From positions 864,366-928,365 of the forward strand of contig NZ_JACHNV010000003.1 in assembly GCF_014199535.1 (NCBI RefSeq): a stretch of 64,000 nucleotides of DNA. Direction: 5' to 3'. The DNA is from Hymenobacter latericoloratus (lineage in GTDB: Bacteria; Bacteroidota; Bacteroidia; Cytophagales; Hymenobacteraceae). The notes below the pieces were generated by a model that was not told the DNA's origin, made no database searches, and was given only the letters and a program-made list of their open reading frames with translations. The position numbers were made by a program, and so were the translations under genes. Shown piece after piece: positions 34,044 through 42,494 of this stretch; the stretch's first letter is position 1; the number at the start of each line of letters is the position of its first letter.

Positions 34044-36785
34044 TTACTGCGCCAGTCGGACGTCGGTGCGGCGAAGCTCCTTGCCTACCACCCGATAGAG
34101 GTAGTATAACCCGGTGGAAGCATCGTGGGCCAGGGCAATCTGGGGGGTGCTGCTGTCAAAGGGCTGGCCACCAACAAGACGGGCGCGGGCGTCGTAGAGG
34201 TACGTTTTGCCGGGGCCGGTTTCGGTGAGGGCGTACACCTGCCGGCCCGGCCCGAAATTGAAATACTGCACCGAGCGCGGCGCCGACGTAACAAAGCGCT
34301 GGCTCAGGACCTGCTGGCCGCCAAGCGTAAACAGCACAAGCTGGCCCCCATCTTCGCGCACGATTACGCCGGTACGCTGCTGCTGATCGGGGATGAGCCG
34401 GAACTGGGAGGTGCGGCTCCAGGTAGCCACCCGGCTGCGGCTTACTACCTCCCCGCTCAGGTTGAAGCTTACCCGCTCGCCCCGCTGGCTGACCACCGTC
34501 AGGCGGGTGCGGCGCAGGGTAGTACCCGCCTCCACGAGCACGCCGCTGCCTAGCCGCGCCCCGATGCTGATGGGAAAGCCGGGGTAGGTACCGCCGGCCT
34601 GGTCGAAGGCATACACGTAGCCGTTTTCCAGCAGCACCACCACCACGTCGCGGCCATTTACTACCAGGTACTGGGGGGGGCCTGCCAGCCGGAACTCCAG
34701 CTGCTTGGGCTGCCAGCCCGGAAAGGTCTGGCCCTGGGTATCATAGAGAAACAGGTTGCCGCTGGCCCCGGCTACCAGCAGGCGCGCCGCCGCTCCACCT
34801 CCGGGCGGCGACACCGTAAGGGAGGTGGCCCGCACGGTATCGGGGAGGTTAAGCGGGAAGTTGGGCTGAAGCTGCCCCTGCGTGTTGTACTGAAACAGCT
34901 GGCCCGGAGTAGCCAGCAGCAGCCCCGTGCCTCCCGGCAGCCGGTACGGCGGCCCCACCACCGGCCCCGACAAAGAATCGGACCAGGCCACCACGTTATC
35001 GGGCGTGATGTAGTGCAGCAGCCGGGCCGTGTCCTGCACCAGCACGCCGGGCAGGCGGGCACCAGCCACGGCAACCAGCTCGGGGGAGCTGCTGAGCGGT
35101 AGCTTAAAATCGAGGACGCTGCCAGTGCCATCGGGGTGTTGCGGGCGGGCCGTGGCGGGCCCCGCTACCGGGTGGCGCAGCACAAACTGGGTGAAATACT
35201 GCGCCCCGGCCTCCTGCTCGTTGGCAGCGGGCACCCACTGCAGGGCAATCTGGGGGAAGCGCTTAAACAAGGTTTCATTACGCAGCAGGCCGGCCCGCCG
35301 CTCTTCCTGCAGCCCGCGCAGCAGCAGGTTCCAGCAGTTGCGGGTATCGAGCAGCACGCTCAGGCGGGCCAGGGGCTGGGTTTCCTGCAGAAAAGCTACC
35401 TGCGTGGGTGAGCGGCTCCAGACCTCCCCGGCGGCCACGTCCGTCAGCCACTGGCGCAGGGCCGGCTCGGTGTCGCCGAAGGCTAGGTAGTTGCCGACCT
35501 GCGCTACCACCGGCTGCTCGAAGCCCTGAAACAACGAGCCCAGCAGCCGCTGCGGCAGGTGCGGTACGCCCGTCTGGTGCAGCTGATACGGCCCTACCCT
35601 CCCGAAAGCCGGCGAAGCGCCCACGGCGCGCCGCAGCTGCCCCAGCAGGTTGGCTACTTTAGCGGGGTTGGCCGTGTAGGCCAGGGCCAGCTTGCCCGGC
35701 CGGGCCCGCGCCGAGGGGGTAGCCAGGTAACACAGGGCCACCTCCTGGCTTAGCTCGGCGGTAAGGCTGTCGAGCAGGGGCTGCACGGCGGTGGCTACCG
35801 AATCGGGGGGTAGGGCCCGCAACGGGCGCGGGCCGCGCAGGGCCGCCGCGGGCCCTAGCCCGAGGTGCACCACCAAGGCCGCGCGCAGGGGTAGCACTTC
35901 GGCCATGCGCAGGCGCTGGGCCGGCTGCCCCACCAGGCGCTGGTGCAGGGCGTCGCGGGCGGTTTCGGGGTTCGCAAAGCCATTGAAAACAATCTTATTG
36001 CCGGCCAGCTTCATCTGCGTCATCTCGTTGCGGGCCAGGCTGGCAACGGCGGCTATTTCGGGCCCCAGCTCCTGCCGGAAAAACACGCTCAGCAGCTGGG
36101 GCAGCCGCCGCTGGTTTAGCAGCAGCGTGGCATCTACCCCGCGCAGCCGGAAGTAGTCGGTGCTCTGAAACTCAGCGGCTACGGTGGGGGCGTCCAGGTT
36201 TTCGAGACGCCGGGCCACGGCCTCCACCAGCGCCGGGCTGGCGCTGAGCAGCAGGTGGTTGCGGTAGTTGAGCAGGGTCACGCCCTCGTCGCGGCCGTGG
36301 GGCCGGATTTCGGTTAGCTGCTGGTCCTGGTACTCGCGGGTGGTTACCTGAAAGCGGGCGTCGCGGCTGAGGCCTTCCACCAGGCTGCGCACCTGCCGGT
36401 ACTCGCGCACACTGCTGATGGGCACCTGAAACAGCACATCGAAGCGGCCCGGGCCGGTTACGTGCAGGGACGTGAGCACGCGCTTGCGCCCCAGGAACCG
36501 CAGCACCACCTGCCGCCCCCCGGTCAGGCTGTCGGCCAGGGCCAGGTTTTCCTCCATCTGCTGGAAGTAGCGCACGGCCATCAGGTTGTCCCAGAGTTGG
36601 GTTTCCTTGAGGTGGCGCACCAGCGTAGCGTGGTCCCGCGTGACGGTTACCAGCACGGCATCGTCGGGCACCAGGGCCCAGGGGTCCACGGGCACGCGCG
36701 CCACGGTGCGGCGGTAGTACACGTAGGAGCCCAGCGCCGAGAGCAGCAGCAGACCCGTTAAAAAGACCAGTACTCGTTGCGACAT
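34044..36785 (-). CDS. Membrane-anchored DUF3352-like protein with C-terminal beta-propeller
   Basis: 913 aa. One N-terminal transmembrane helix (LVFLTGLLLLSALGSYVYY) with the rest outside the cytoplasm. Residues 35-560 resemble DUF3352-type proteins ('ALVPDDAVLVTVTRDHATLVRHL', paired blocks around 'LAFGDTEPALRQWL'), and residues 580-905 have repeated strands like 'QLFQYNTQGQLQPNFPLNLP', 'LFLYDTQGQTFPGWQPK', 'VYAFDQAGGTYPGFP', which look like PQQ/WD40-type propeller blades. No catalytic motif is recognised. Converges with corA, separated by element F. Function unknown. Confidence 0.75.
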   Translation of the reverse strand: MSQRVLVFLTGLLLLSALGSYVYYRRTVARVPVDPWALVPDDAVLVTVTRDHATLVRHLKETQLWDNLMAVRYFQQMEENLALADSLTGGRQVVLRFLGRKRVLTSLHVTGPGRFDVLFQVPISSVREYRQVRSLVEGLSRDARFQVTTREYQDQQLTEIRPHGRDEGVTLLNYRNHLLLSASPALVEAVARRLENLDAPTVAAEFQSTDYFRLRGVDATLLLNQRRLPQLLSVFFRQELGPEIAAVASLARNEMTQMKLAGNKIVFNGFANPETARDALHQRLVGQPAQRLRMAEVLPLRAALVVHLGLGPAAALRGPRPLRALPPDSVATAVQPLLDSLTAELSQEVALCYLATPSARARPGKLALAYTANPAKVANLLGQLRRAVGASPAFGRVGPYQLHQTGVPHLPQRLLGSLFQGFEQPVVAQVGNYLAFGDTEPALRQWLTDVAAGEVWSRSPTQVAFLQETQPLARLSVLLDTRNCWNLLLRGLQEERRAGLLRNETLFKRFPQIALQWVPAANEQEAGAQYFTQFVLRHPVAGPATARPQHPDGTGSVLDFKLPLSSSPELVAVAGARLPGVLVQDTARLLHYITPDNVVAWSDSLSGPVVGPPYRLPGGTGLLLATPGQLFQYNTQGQLQPNFPLNLPDTVRATSLTVSPPGGGAAARLLVAGASGNLFLYDTQGQTFPGWQPKQLEFRLAGPPQYLVVNGRDVVVVLLENGYVYAFDQAGGTYPGFPISIGARLGSGVLVEAGTTLRRTRLTVVSQRGERVSFNLSGEVVSRSRVATWSRTSQFRLIPDQQQRTGVIVREDGGQLVLFTLGGQQVLSQRFVTSAPRSVQYFNFGPGRQVYALTETGPGKTYLYDARARLVGGQPFDSSTPQIALAHDASTGLYYLYRVVGKELRRTDVRLAQ

Positions 36786-36924
36786 GCAGGAAACCCAGGT
36801 GGCAGGTAGGCCGGCAAAAATAGGAATTAGGACGGCAGCACCGGCCCTACCCTTTACGGGAGAAGGCCGGGTTTGGAAGCCAGTTTTCTATCTTCCGGCC
36901 TGAAACATTCTCTACCCTCGCTTT

Positions 36925-38391
36925 ATGTCTGAAAAACAAGGCCACTTTCAGCGGGCCATTACGCTGTTCGACGCCGTCATGATTGTGACCGGCAGCATGA
37001 TTGGCTCCGGCATCTTCATTGTATCCACGGACATTGCCCGGAAAGTCGGCTCCACGGGCTGGCTGCTGGTGGTGTGGCTGGTAACGGGCGTTATCACGCT
37101 GGCCGGAGCCGTAAGCTACGGCGAGCTGTCGTCGATGTTCCCGAAGGTAGGCGGCCAGTACGTGTACCTGCGCGAGGCCTACAACAAGCTGGTGGCTTTC
37201 CTGTATGGCTGGACGCTGTTTCTGGTGATTCAGACCGGGGTTATTGCCGCCGTGGCCGTGGCCTTCGCCCGCTTTACCGGAGTGCTCATTCCCTGGTTTT
37301 CGGAAAGCAACGTGCTGGTGGAAGCCGGCAGCTTTACGTTTACCACGGTGCAGCTGCTGGCCATTGGCCTGCTGGTATTTCTTACGTATATCAACTCCCG
37401 TGGGGTGCGCTCAGGCAAGCTCATTGCCAACGTGTTCGGGAGCACCAAGCTGGTGGCCCTGGCCCTGCTGATTCTGTGCGGCATCTTCTTCGGCATCAAC
37501 GAGGAGGCCATGAGCCAGAACTTCCAGAACATGTGGCAAGGCATGAGCTTCAATGACCTGGGCCAGGGCACGCCCCTGACCACCGGGGCCCTGGTAACGG
37601 CCATCGGCCTGGCCATGACGGGCTCCTTGTTCAGCTCCGACTCCTGGAACAACATCGGCTTCTCGGGCGACGAAATTGTGCGGCCCGAGCGCACCATTGT
37701 GCTGAGCATGGCCCTGGGTACGGCCATTGTGACGGCCCTCTACCTTCTGATTAACGTGGTGTACCTGCTGGTGCTACCCCTGCAGGGCGACCCAAACGCC
37801 ACTGACGTGCTGGGCCGCGGCATTATGTACGCCACCAACGAGCGGGTAGGCACGGCCGCCGCCGAGAGCATTCTGGGCGCGCCCGGAGCCTACGTAATGG
37901 CCGTGCTCATCATGATCAGCACCTTCAGCGCCGATAACAGCATTCTGATGTCGGGGGCGCGGGCCTACTACGCCATGGCCCGCGACGGAGTATTTTTCCC
38001 GGGCATGGGCCGCCTCAACAAGGCCGGCGTGCCCAGCGTGGCCCTGTGGGCGCAGTGCGCCTGGGCCTGTGGGCTGTGTTTGTCGGGCTCTTACAATGAG
38101 TTGCTTCTGTACGTTATGTTCTCCGTGATTCTGTTCTACATTATCACCATTATTGGTATCTTCATTCTGCGCCGTACCCGGCCCGAGGCGCCCCGCCCCT
38201 ACCGGGCCTTCGGCTACCCGGTGGTGCCGCTGCTGTACGTGGTGCTGGCCTCGGCCTTCTGCTTTATCCTGCTCACCGACCCCGAGAACTCCAAGTTCGC
38301 CCAGCGTGGCCTGCTGTTGGTGGCCCTGGGCATACCGGTGTACTTCCTGTTCGGCAAGCGTTTCGCGGGTAGCCCCGAGGAGCCGCAGTAA
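36925..38391 (+). CDS. APC-superfamily amino acid permease
   Basis: 488 aa with about twelve membrane segments. First helix 'IVTGSMIGSGIFIVSTDIA' is the APC substrate-binding G-S/A-G-I motif, followed by 'GELSSMFPKVGGQYVYLREAYNKLVAFLYGW'. The C-terminal helices include 'PYRAFGYPVVPLLYVVLASAFCF', as in the LAT/y+L-type (AdiC-like) permeases. Imports or exchanges amino acids. Monocistronic: terminator follows at 38427. Confidence 0.93.
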   Translation: MSEKQGHFQRAITLFDAVMIVTGSMIGSGIFIVSTDIARKVGSTGWLLVVWLVTGVITLAGAVSYGELSSMFPKVGGQYVYLREAYNKLVAFLYGWTLFLVIQTGVIAAVAVAFARFTGVLIPWFSESNVLVEAGSFTFTTVQLLAIGLLVFLTYINSRGVRSGKLIANVFGSTKLVALALLILCGIFFGINEEAMSQNFQNMWQGMSFNDLGQGTPLTTGALVTAIGLAMTGSLFSSDSWNNIGFSGDEIVRPERTIVLSMALGTAIVTALYLLINVVYLLVLPLQGDPNATDVLGRGIMYATNERVGTAAAESILGAPGAYVMAVLIMISTFSADNSILMSGARAYYAMARDGVFFPGMGRLNKAGVPSVALWAQCAWACGLCLSGSYNELLLYVMFSVILFYIITIIGIFILRRTRPEAPRPYRAFGYPVVPLLYVVLASAFCFILLTDPENSKFAQRGLLLVALGIPVYFLFGKRFAGSPEEPQ

Positions 38392-38426
38392 CCTGGCTTC
38401 TTACCCCTTCCCAGGGGTGCCTAAAA

Positions 38427-38460
38427 AAAAAGCCCCGCCGGCTGTCCGGCGGGGCTTTTT
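38427..38460. terminator. Bidirectional terminator
   Basis: 15-bp perfect stem (38427-38441 with 38446-38460), 4-nt loop, A-run and T-run; between the converging permease and carboxypeptidase-regulatory-like genes. Confidence 0.92.
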
Positions 38461-38506
38461 CGTTGCCCGTCCTGAAACCGCACCAAGCTGGCTGGCCCGG
38501 AAAAGA

Positions 38507-39196
38507 TTAGCGCCGACGGCGGCGCGGGGCGTTTTCGCGGGGCACCAGGGTTACGTTCTGGGCCTGGCTGTTGCGGGTATGTACCTCCTGGTCCTCGTAG
38601 CCGCCGTAGCCGTACACGAGCGTGTTGTCGCCGGCGGGTACTTCCAGGGTGTAGTTACCGTTAGCATCGGTGCCGGTGGCTTTGCGCGAGCCTTTGAGCA
38701 TAACCGTGGCGCCTGCCAGGGGGTAGCCATCTTCATCCAGGATGCGGCCCGAAATGGCTACCGTCGCGGGAGCGGCCTCCGCGGCCGGCGCGGCCGCGGG
38801 CACGGGCTCAATGGCCACGGGCTCGGGCGCCGGGGCGGCCACGACGGCGGCGGGTTTGCCCACCGAGGCTGCGGCCACAGTGGCGGCGCGGCTGGTTTCC
38901 TGGTTGGCTACGGCCGGAGCGGTGGCGGCTTCCTCGGCCGGGGCCTCCGCTTTGGCGGGCTCAGCAATCCGGTGGCCGGTTACGCTGGCCTCGCCCAGCT
39001 CCATAATGGGCATGGCATTGGCAATGCGGCGCGTGGTTTGGGCGGGCAGCAGCGCGTAGCCCAGCACCACTACTCCCACCAGCAGAGCCACTATAATAGC
39101 CAGCCGGCCATTGCCGGAAGACAGCTCTTCTTCCTCCGGGGGCAGCGCACTGGTCAGTTCTTCGTCTTCTAAAGGGGTAGTTGTTTTGGCATTCAT
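38507..39196 (-). CDS. Single-pass membrane protein with CarboxypepD-regulatory-like domain
   Basis: 229 aa. Acidic cytoplasmic N-terminus (1-30), one transmembrane helix (about 32-52, LAIIVALLVGVVVLGYALL), an 80-residue Ala/Pro/Glu linker, then a CarboxypepD_reg-like beta-sandwich (about 145-215: 'ISGRILDEDGYPLAGATVMLKGSRKATGTDANGNYTLEVP') and a terminal RRRRR. The domain normally sits at the start of SusC/TonB-dependent receptors; here it is the periplasmic head of an inner-membrane anchor. Role unknown. Confidence 0.8.
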   Translation of the reverse strand: MNAKTTTPLEDEELTSALPPEEEELSSGNGRLAIIVALLVGVVVLGYALLPAQTTRRIANAMPIMELGEASVTGHRIAEPAKAEAPAEEAATAPAVANQETSRAATVAAASVGKPAAVVAAPAPEPVAIEPVPAAAPAAEAAPATVAISGRILDEDGYPLAGATVMLKGSRKATGTDANGNYTLEVPAGDNTLVYGYGGYEDQEVHTRNSQAQNVTLVPRENAPRRRRR

Positions 39197-39416
39197 AAAT
39201 AAATTGATGTGAAAAAGGTGTGGGAACGGTAGGGAGCAGCAACAACAAAAGACAAACTACCCCGCTGCGGGGCAGCAGGCCGGTTTTGCTCGAACCCTAA
39301 AGGTAGCAGCAAAGCAGGCAGGGAACCTAATTTTTGCATTTATACCATTTCCAGCCCTTCTTCGGCATCATTTTCAGCTATTGCCCGCCACGGCTGAAAA
39401 TTTGCTAATAAAAAGA

Positions 39417-39447
39417 CCGACCTGCCTCCGGAACGGAAACAGGTCGG
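39417..39447 (-). terminator. Terminator after the disordered-protein gene
   Basis: Stem CCGACCTG (39417-39424) with CAGGTCGG (39440-39447); on the minus strand followed by TCTTTTTATT. 29 nt past the stop of the 134-aa gene. The rest of the 39197-39416 gap shows nothing clear. Confidence 0.7.
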
Positions 39448-39475
39448 GCGGGCGGCGGCTAACGGGGTAGCGCGC

Positions 39476-39880
39476 TTATTCTTCTACTGGTTTGGCGGGG
39501 CCGCTGGTTCCTTTTTCGCCCAGCTTCTGGTCCTTGGTGCGCAATTGGTGGTCCAGCTCATAGCTCCCCTCCGACTCGAAGCCGGGGCCGCTGGCGTGCT
39601 CACCGGCGTCGTGGTGCTCATTGCCGCCCTGAGGTACGCCCTCCGCCCCGCCGATGTGCAGGTTTTCGAGCTGGTCCTTCTGGTCGGAGCGCTGAGTGTA
39701 GCCGCCGGCGCCCTGGTTGCGGTAGGCGGTAGGGTCGTTGCCTTCCTTACCGTTGCTCATCATTTTCTTCCACTCCTTCTCTTTTTCCTGCTGCTCGCTG
39801 TAGGGGGCGGCGTGCTCGGTGTTTTCGGAGAGGTTCTGGTTTTCGTTATCGTTGTTTACCTCGTTCTGGGGCGTTATCAT
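39476..39880 (-). CDS. Small, highly hydrophilic (probably disordered) protein
   Basis: 134 aa, rich in Glu, Gly, Asn, Gln and Lys, with no hydrophobic core, no signal and no cysteine ('EHAAPYSEQQEKEKEWKKMM', 'NQGAGGYTQRSDQKDQ', 'GSYELDHQLRTKDQKLGEKG'). Composition resembles stress/desiccation hydrophilins, but no family is recognised. Own terminator downstream; start ATG 39880 is the only good candidate. Codon use fits the rest of the genome. Confidence 0.6.
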   Translation of the reverse strand: MITPQNEVNNDNENQNLSENTEHAAPYSEQQEKEKEWKKMMSNGKEGNDPTAYRNQGAGGYTQRSDQKDQLENLHIGGAEGVPQGGNEHHDAGEHASGPGFESEGSYELDHQLRTKDQKLGEKGTSGPAKPVEE

Positions 39881-39986
39881 TGGTAGGGTAGCTTAGGTGG
39901 AAAATGGTTTAGTAGGCTGTACGGATGGCACCGGCCCGGGTTAGGCCAGGTGGCCTGCCCCGGGCGCGACTTTTGGCCGCAGAGCG

Positions 39987-39994
39987 TAGCTTTG
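39987..39994 (+). promoter_or_regulatory. Possible promoter element for the His-tailed small protein
   Basis: TAGCTTTG fits TAnnTTTG on the plus strand. It would leave a leader of about 165 nt before the ATG at 40168. The rest of the 39881-40167 gap shows nothing else clear. Confidence 0.35.
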
Positions 39995-40167
39995 CCCAAG
40001 TACGTGCCCGGCCAGCGGCCGGGGCAGTGCCGACCCGCATGGGGCAAGGCAGCCGCCCGGCGCTCGTAATCGTAGAATACCCGGGGCGTGTTGCCTTGCT
40101 GCTCCCGAATGAACGGCGGCTTTCCGGGCTGGCGTATCGTAGGGACGTTTCGTTTTTTCTTTTTTCT

Positions 40168-40398
40168 ATGGATTTCTCCAAACTATACCGGCCCAGTGCC
40201 CTCAACAGCTTCCAGTACATTGCCGTGGTAGGCGCCATAATGAGCGGCGCGGCCCAGCTCATTATCCGGGCGCTGGGCCAGGCCCAGCCGGAGGGCTATA
40301 ACTGGCTGTATCTGTGCTGGCTGGGGCTGTATATCTTCGGCTCCGTGCTGAATCTTTTCGGCAAGCCCCACGACCCGCACCATCATCATCATCACTAG
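40168..40398 (+). CDS. Small two-helix membrane protein with natural C-terminal His6
   Basis: 76 aa from ATG 40168; the frame stays open upstream to 39925, but that part has the Arg/Ala/Pro look of out-of-frame GC-rich DNA. Two hydrophobic segments (about 16-37 and 44-63: 'YIAVVGAIMSGAAQLIIRAL', 'WLYLCWLGLYIFGSVLNLF') and a short tail ending HDPHHHHHH. I recognise no family. The histidine tail might bind metal; this is inference only. Confidence 0.6.
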   Translation: MDFSKLYRPSALNSFQYIAVVGAIMSGAAQLIIRALGQAQPEGYNWLYLCWLGLYIFGSVLNLFGKPHDPHHHHHH

Positions 40399-40446
40399 GC
40401 CCGCGTGGCCTGGCAGCTCCCCCAGGCCAGCCGCCCTACCCCGCTG

Positions 40447-41451
40447 CTAGCGCACAAACCCCAGCAGGGCGGCCAGAAACTGCGGGGTGGCTTCCAGGTG
40501 CGGAATGTGGCCTACCCCCTGCAGCGGCACCAGCCGGGCTCCTTTGATCTGGGCGGCGGTGCGCTGCCCGAGCGCCGGATACTGCCCCATGGCTGCCAGC
40601 ACGGCCGGATCCTTGATCAGGCCTTTGCCTACCACCGTCCGGTCGTCCTGCCCGATAATGAGCAGCGTAGGTACCCGCACCCGGCTGAACTCGTAGCTCA
40701 CGGGCTGCTGGTAAATCATGTCGAAGGTGAGGGCGTTGGCGCGGGCTACCTTCGGGAAATCGGGGTGGCGGGTTTGGGCCGCCAGGGGCCGCAGCCACTC
40801 GTCGTGGGCTGGGGGGTAGCCGGGGGGGTAGTAGGTAGCGTGGTACCTGCGGATGCTTTCCTCGGTGCTTTTGCGCTCCGTGGCTTCGGCCTGGGCAATG
40901 GATTGATAAGGCACGGCCAAGCGGTAGTCTTCCAGCCCAATGGGGTTTTCCAGCACCAGCTGCTCCGTGAACTGCGGGTACATCAGAGCGAAGCGGGTAG
41001 CCAACATGCCCCCCATACTGTGGCCTACCACGGTTACTTGCGCTACCCTCAGCGTATCGAGCAGGCGGCGCGTGTTCTGGGCCAGCTGGTGAAAGGAGTA
41101 GTGAATAGCCGGCTTGTCTGACTTGCCGAAGCCGACCTGATCGGGCACTACCACCCGAAAACCTGCCCCGCTCAAGGCCCGGATGGTTTCGCGCCAGTAA
41201 GCCCCGAAAAAGTTTTTGCCGTGCAGCAACACCACCGTACGCCCCTTGGCGGGGCCAGCGGGGGCTACATCCATGTAGGCCATGCGCACGCGCTGGCCCT
41301 CCAGGAGTAAAGTCAGGTAGCGCACCGGAAACGGGTACTCGTAGCCATCGAGGGTGGCGTTGAGGGCGGTGGGAGATGCCGGCTGGGCCAGAACAGGCGC
41401 GGCCAGGGCCGGCAGTAACACCAGCAGAAACCAGGAAAGAAGGCGGCGCAT
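40447..41451 (-). CDS. Alpha/beta hydrolase, exported
   Basis: 334 aa with a signal peptide (LLSWFLLVLLPALAAPVLAQ). Fold signatures: oxyanion strand 'TVVLLHGKNFFGAYWRETI', 'VVVPDQVGFGKSDKP', nucleophile elbow 'VVGHSMGGMLATRFAL', acid in 'TLLIIGQDDRTV' and histidine in 'LQGVGHIPHLEATPQFL'. All triad residues are present. Related to epoxide hydrolase/haloperoxidase/esterase groups; substrate not predictable. Periplasmic or outer-membrane associated. Confidence 0.92.
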   Translation of the reverse strand: MRRLLSWFLLVLLPALAAPVLAQPASPTALNATLDGYEYPFPVRYLTLLLEGQRVRMAYMDVAPAGPAKGRTVVLLHGKNFFGAYWRETIRALSGAGFRVVVPDQVGFGKSDKPAIHYSFHQLAQNTRRLLDTLRVAQVTVVGHSMGGMLATRFALMYPQFTEQLVLENPIGLEDYRLAVPYQSIAQAEATERKSTEESIRRYHATYYPPGYPPAHDEWLRPLAAQTRHPDFPKVARANALTFDMIYQQPVSYEFSRVRVPTLLIIGQDDRTVVGKGLIKDPAVLAAMGQYPALGQRTAAQIKGARLVPLQGVGHIPHLEATPQFLAALLGFVR

Positions 41452-41626
41452 AAAGCAGTGGTGCAGATGAGAAATACCCGGCAGCCCGGCGGCACTTTCC
41501 GCACCGCATCTGCTGCCGGCCTATTGCCAACCCGTTTGCCGGCCGGCTGGTTGCGCCTCCACCACGTTAATTCTGCTGGCCCGGGCTTTGCCTACCCCCC
41601 GGGACAAGGCAAAACCTATGGGCCAA

Positions 41627-42187
41627 CTAGTTTTTTCCCTCGGGCTTCTGTTGGCGCAGCAGGAGTTCGATGGTGCGGGTATCCTCGTCGCTCCAGATAA
41701 CGCTGCGGATGCTGTCCACCTCCAGCACGGTGTGGCCGTCGGGCTCCCCGTATTGGGTGTACACTTCCAGCATCAGCTCGTCTTCGGTCAGGCGCGATAC
41801 AAAGCCGTAGAGGTCGTGGTCGGAGTGGGTTTCCAGTTGAATCAGCTGGCGCACTTCCTGGGCCCGCTGCAGCAGGGCTGGCACCGTCAGGTACTGCTGC
41901 TCCAGGCCTTCGGGGGCGGCGGGCAGGGCGTACACCACCTCCGGGTTGTGCTCCTTGAACTCAATCAGGCGCATATACCGGTCATCGAAATGAGCCTGCA
42001 GAACCGTGCTCAGCTCAAGGGTGCGTACGCCCGTCAGCAGCCCCTGCCGGGTAACGGTGCGCAGCAGCAGCAGCTCGGGGTTCTGGCTGAGCACGTAGCC
42101 CAGGTACGTGCCCCCACCAGTTTGCAGTGACACGACCCGGCGGCTGCGCTGGGCCCGTTGTAACAAATCAAGCAATAAAGCTCCCAT
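41627..42187 (-). CDS. Uncharacterised protein with two Sm-like half repeats
   Basis: 186 aa, no signal. The two halves look like an internal duplication: 'VVSLQTGGGTYLGYVLSQNP' (20-37) with '...TLELSTVLQAHF', and 'LIQLETHSDHDLYGFVSRLT' (115-134) with '...VLEVDSIRSVIW'. Each half starts with a strand, a G-Y/F-V turn and a 'G...L.VD.I' finish like Sm/LSm folds. No named family recognised, so the fold is inference. Stands alone between the hydrolase and a 307-bp gap. Confidence 0.6.
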   Translation of the reverse strand: MGALLLDLLQRAQRSRRVVSLQTGGGTYLGYVLSQNPELLLLRTVTRQGLLTGVRTLELSTVLQAHFDDRYMRLIEFKEHNPEVVYALPAAPEGLEQQYLTVPALLQRAQEVRQLIQLETHSDHDLYGFVSRLTEDELMLEVYTQYGEPDGHTVLEVDSIRSVIWSDEDTRTIELLLRQQKPEGKN

Positions 42188-42280
42188 AGCATGGTATATA
42201 ACCGGCGCCCCACCCGGGCACCGGCCGACAAATATACTCGTCGGTAGCGGGGGCGAACAGCGGGCAGGCGCCCGGCCCGC

Positions 42281-42470
42281 TACTTTTGGCAGGGTTACGG
42301 GTTGGTCGTCAGCCCGTGGTGCTGCGCAGGTACTGCGTCTGGCTCACCCGGGTCAGCAGAAGCCTGAGCCGGCCAAGCTGCCCACCCGACGTTGAGCCCG
42401 GCCAGCCCCCAGTTCCCCGTGGCAGGTAGCAGCGGGAGCGGCAGGCTGCGCCTATAGCATCAGTTTTTTT
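42281..42470 (+). ncRNA. Candidate small RNA in the gap 42188-42494
   Basis: Plus-strand TACTTTTG (42281-42288), a full -7 promoter match, points into a region without a gene and away from both neighbours. Downstream are two stem-loops (ACGGG...CCCGT near 42297; GGCTCA...TGAGCC near 42335) and a T-run at about 42463-42470. No known RNA family matches; I checked for SRP, RNase P and tmRNA signatures without success. Low confidence. Confidence 0.25.
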
Positions 42471-42494
42471 GCACATAATCATCTGACCAACAAC

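Noticed and set aside
39925..40167. N-terminal extension of the His-tailed protein
   Set aside because: Arg/Pro/Ala-rich stretch with no hydrophobic pattern, and a promoter-like TAGCTTTG at 39987 lies within it.
40380..40398. Vector or cloning contamination suggested by the His6 codons
   Set aside because: CAC followed by CAT/CAC codons lies in native-looking context with flanking genome genes; no vector sequence is present.
42281..42470. SRP RNA, tmRNA or RNase P in the gene-free gap
   Set aside because: None of the conserved cores of these RNAs could be found; kept only as an unknown small-RNA candidate.
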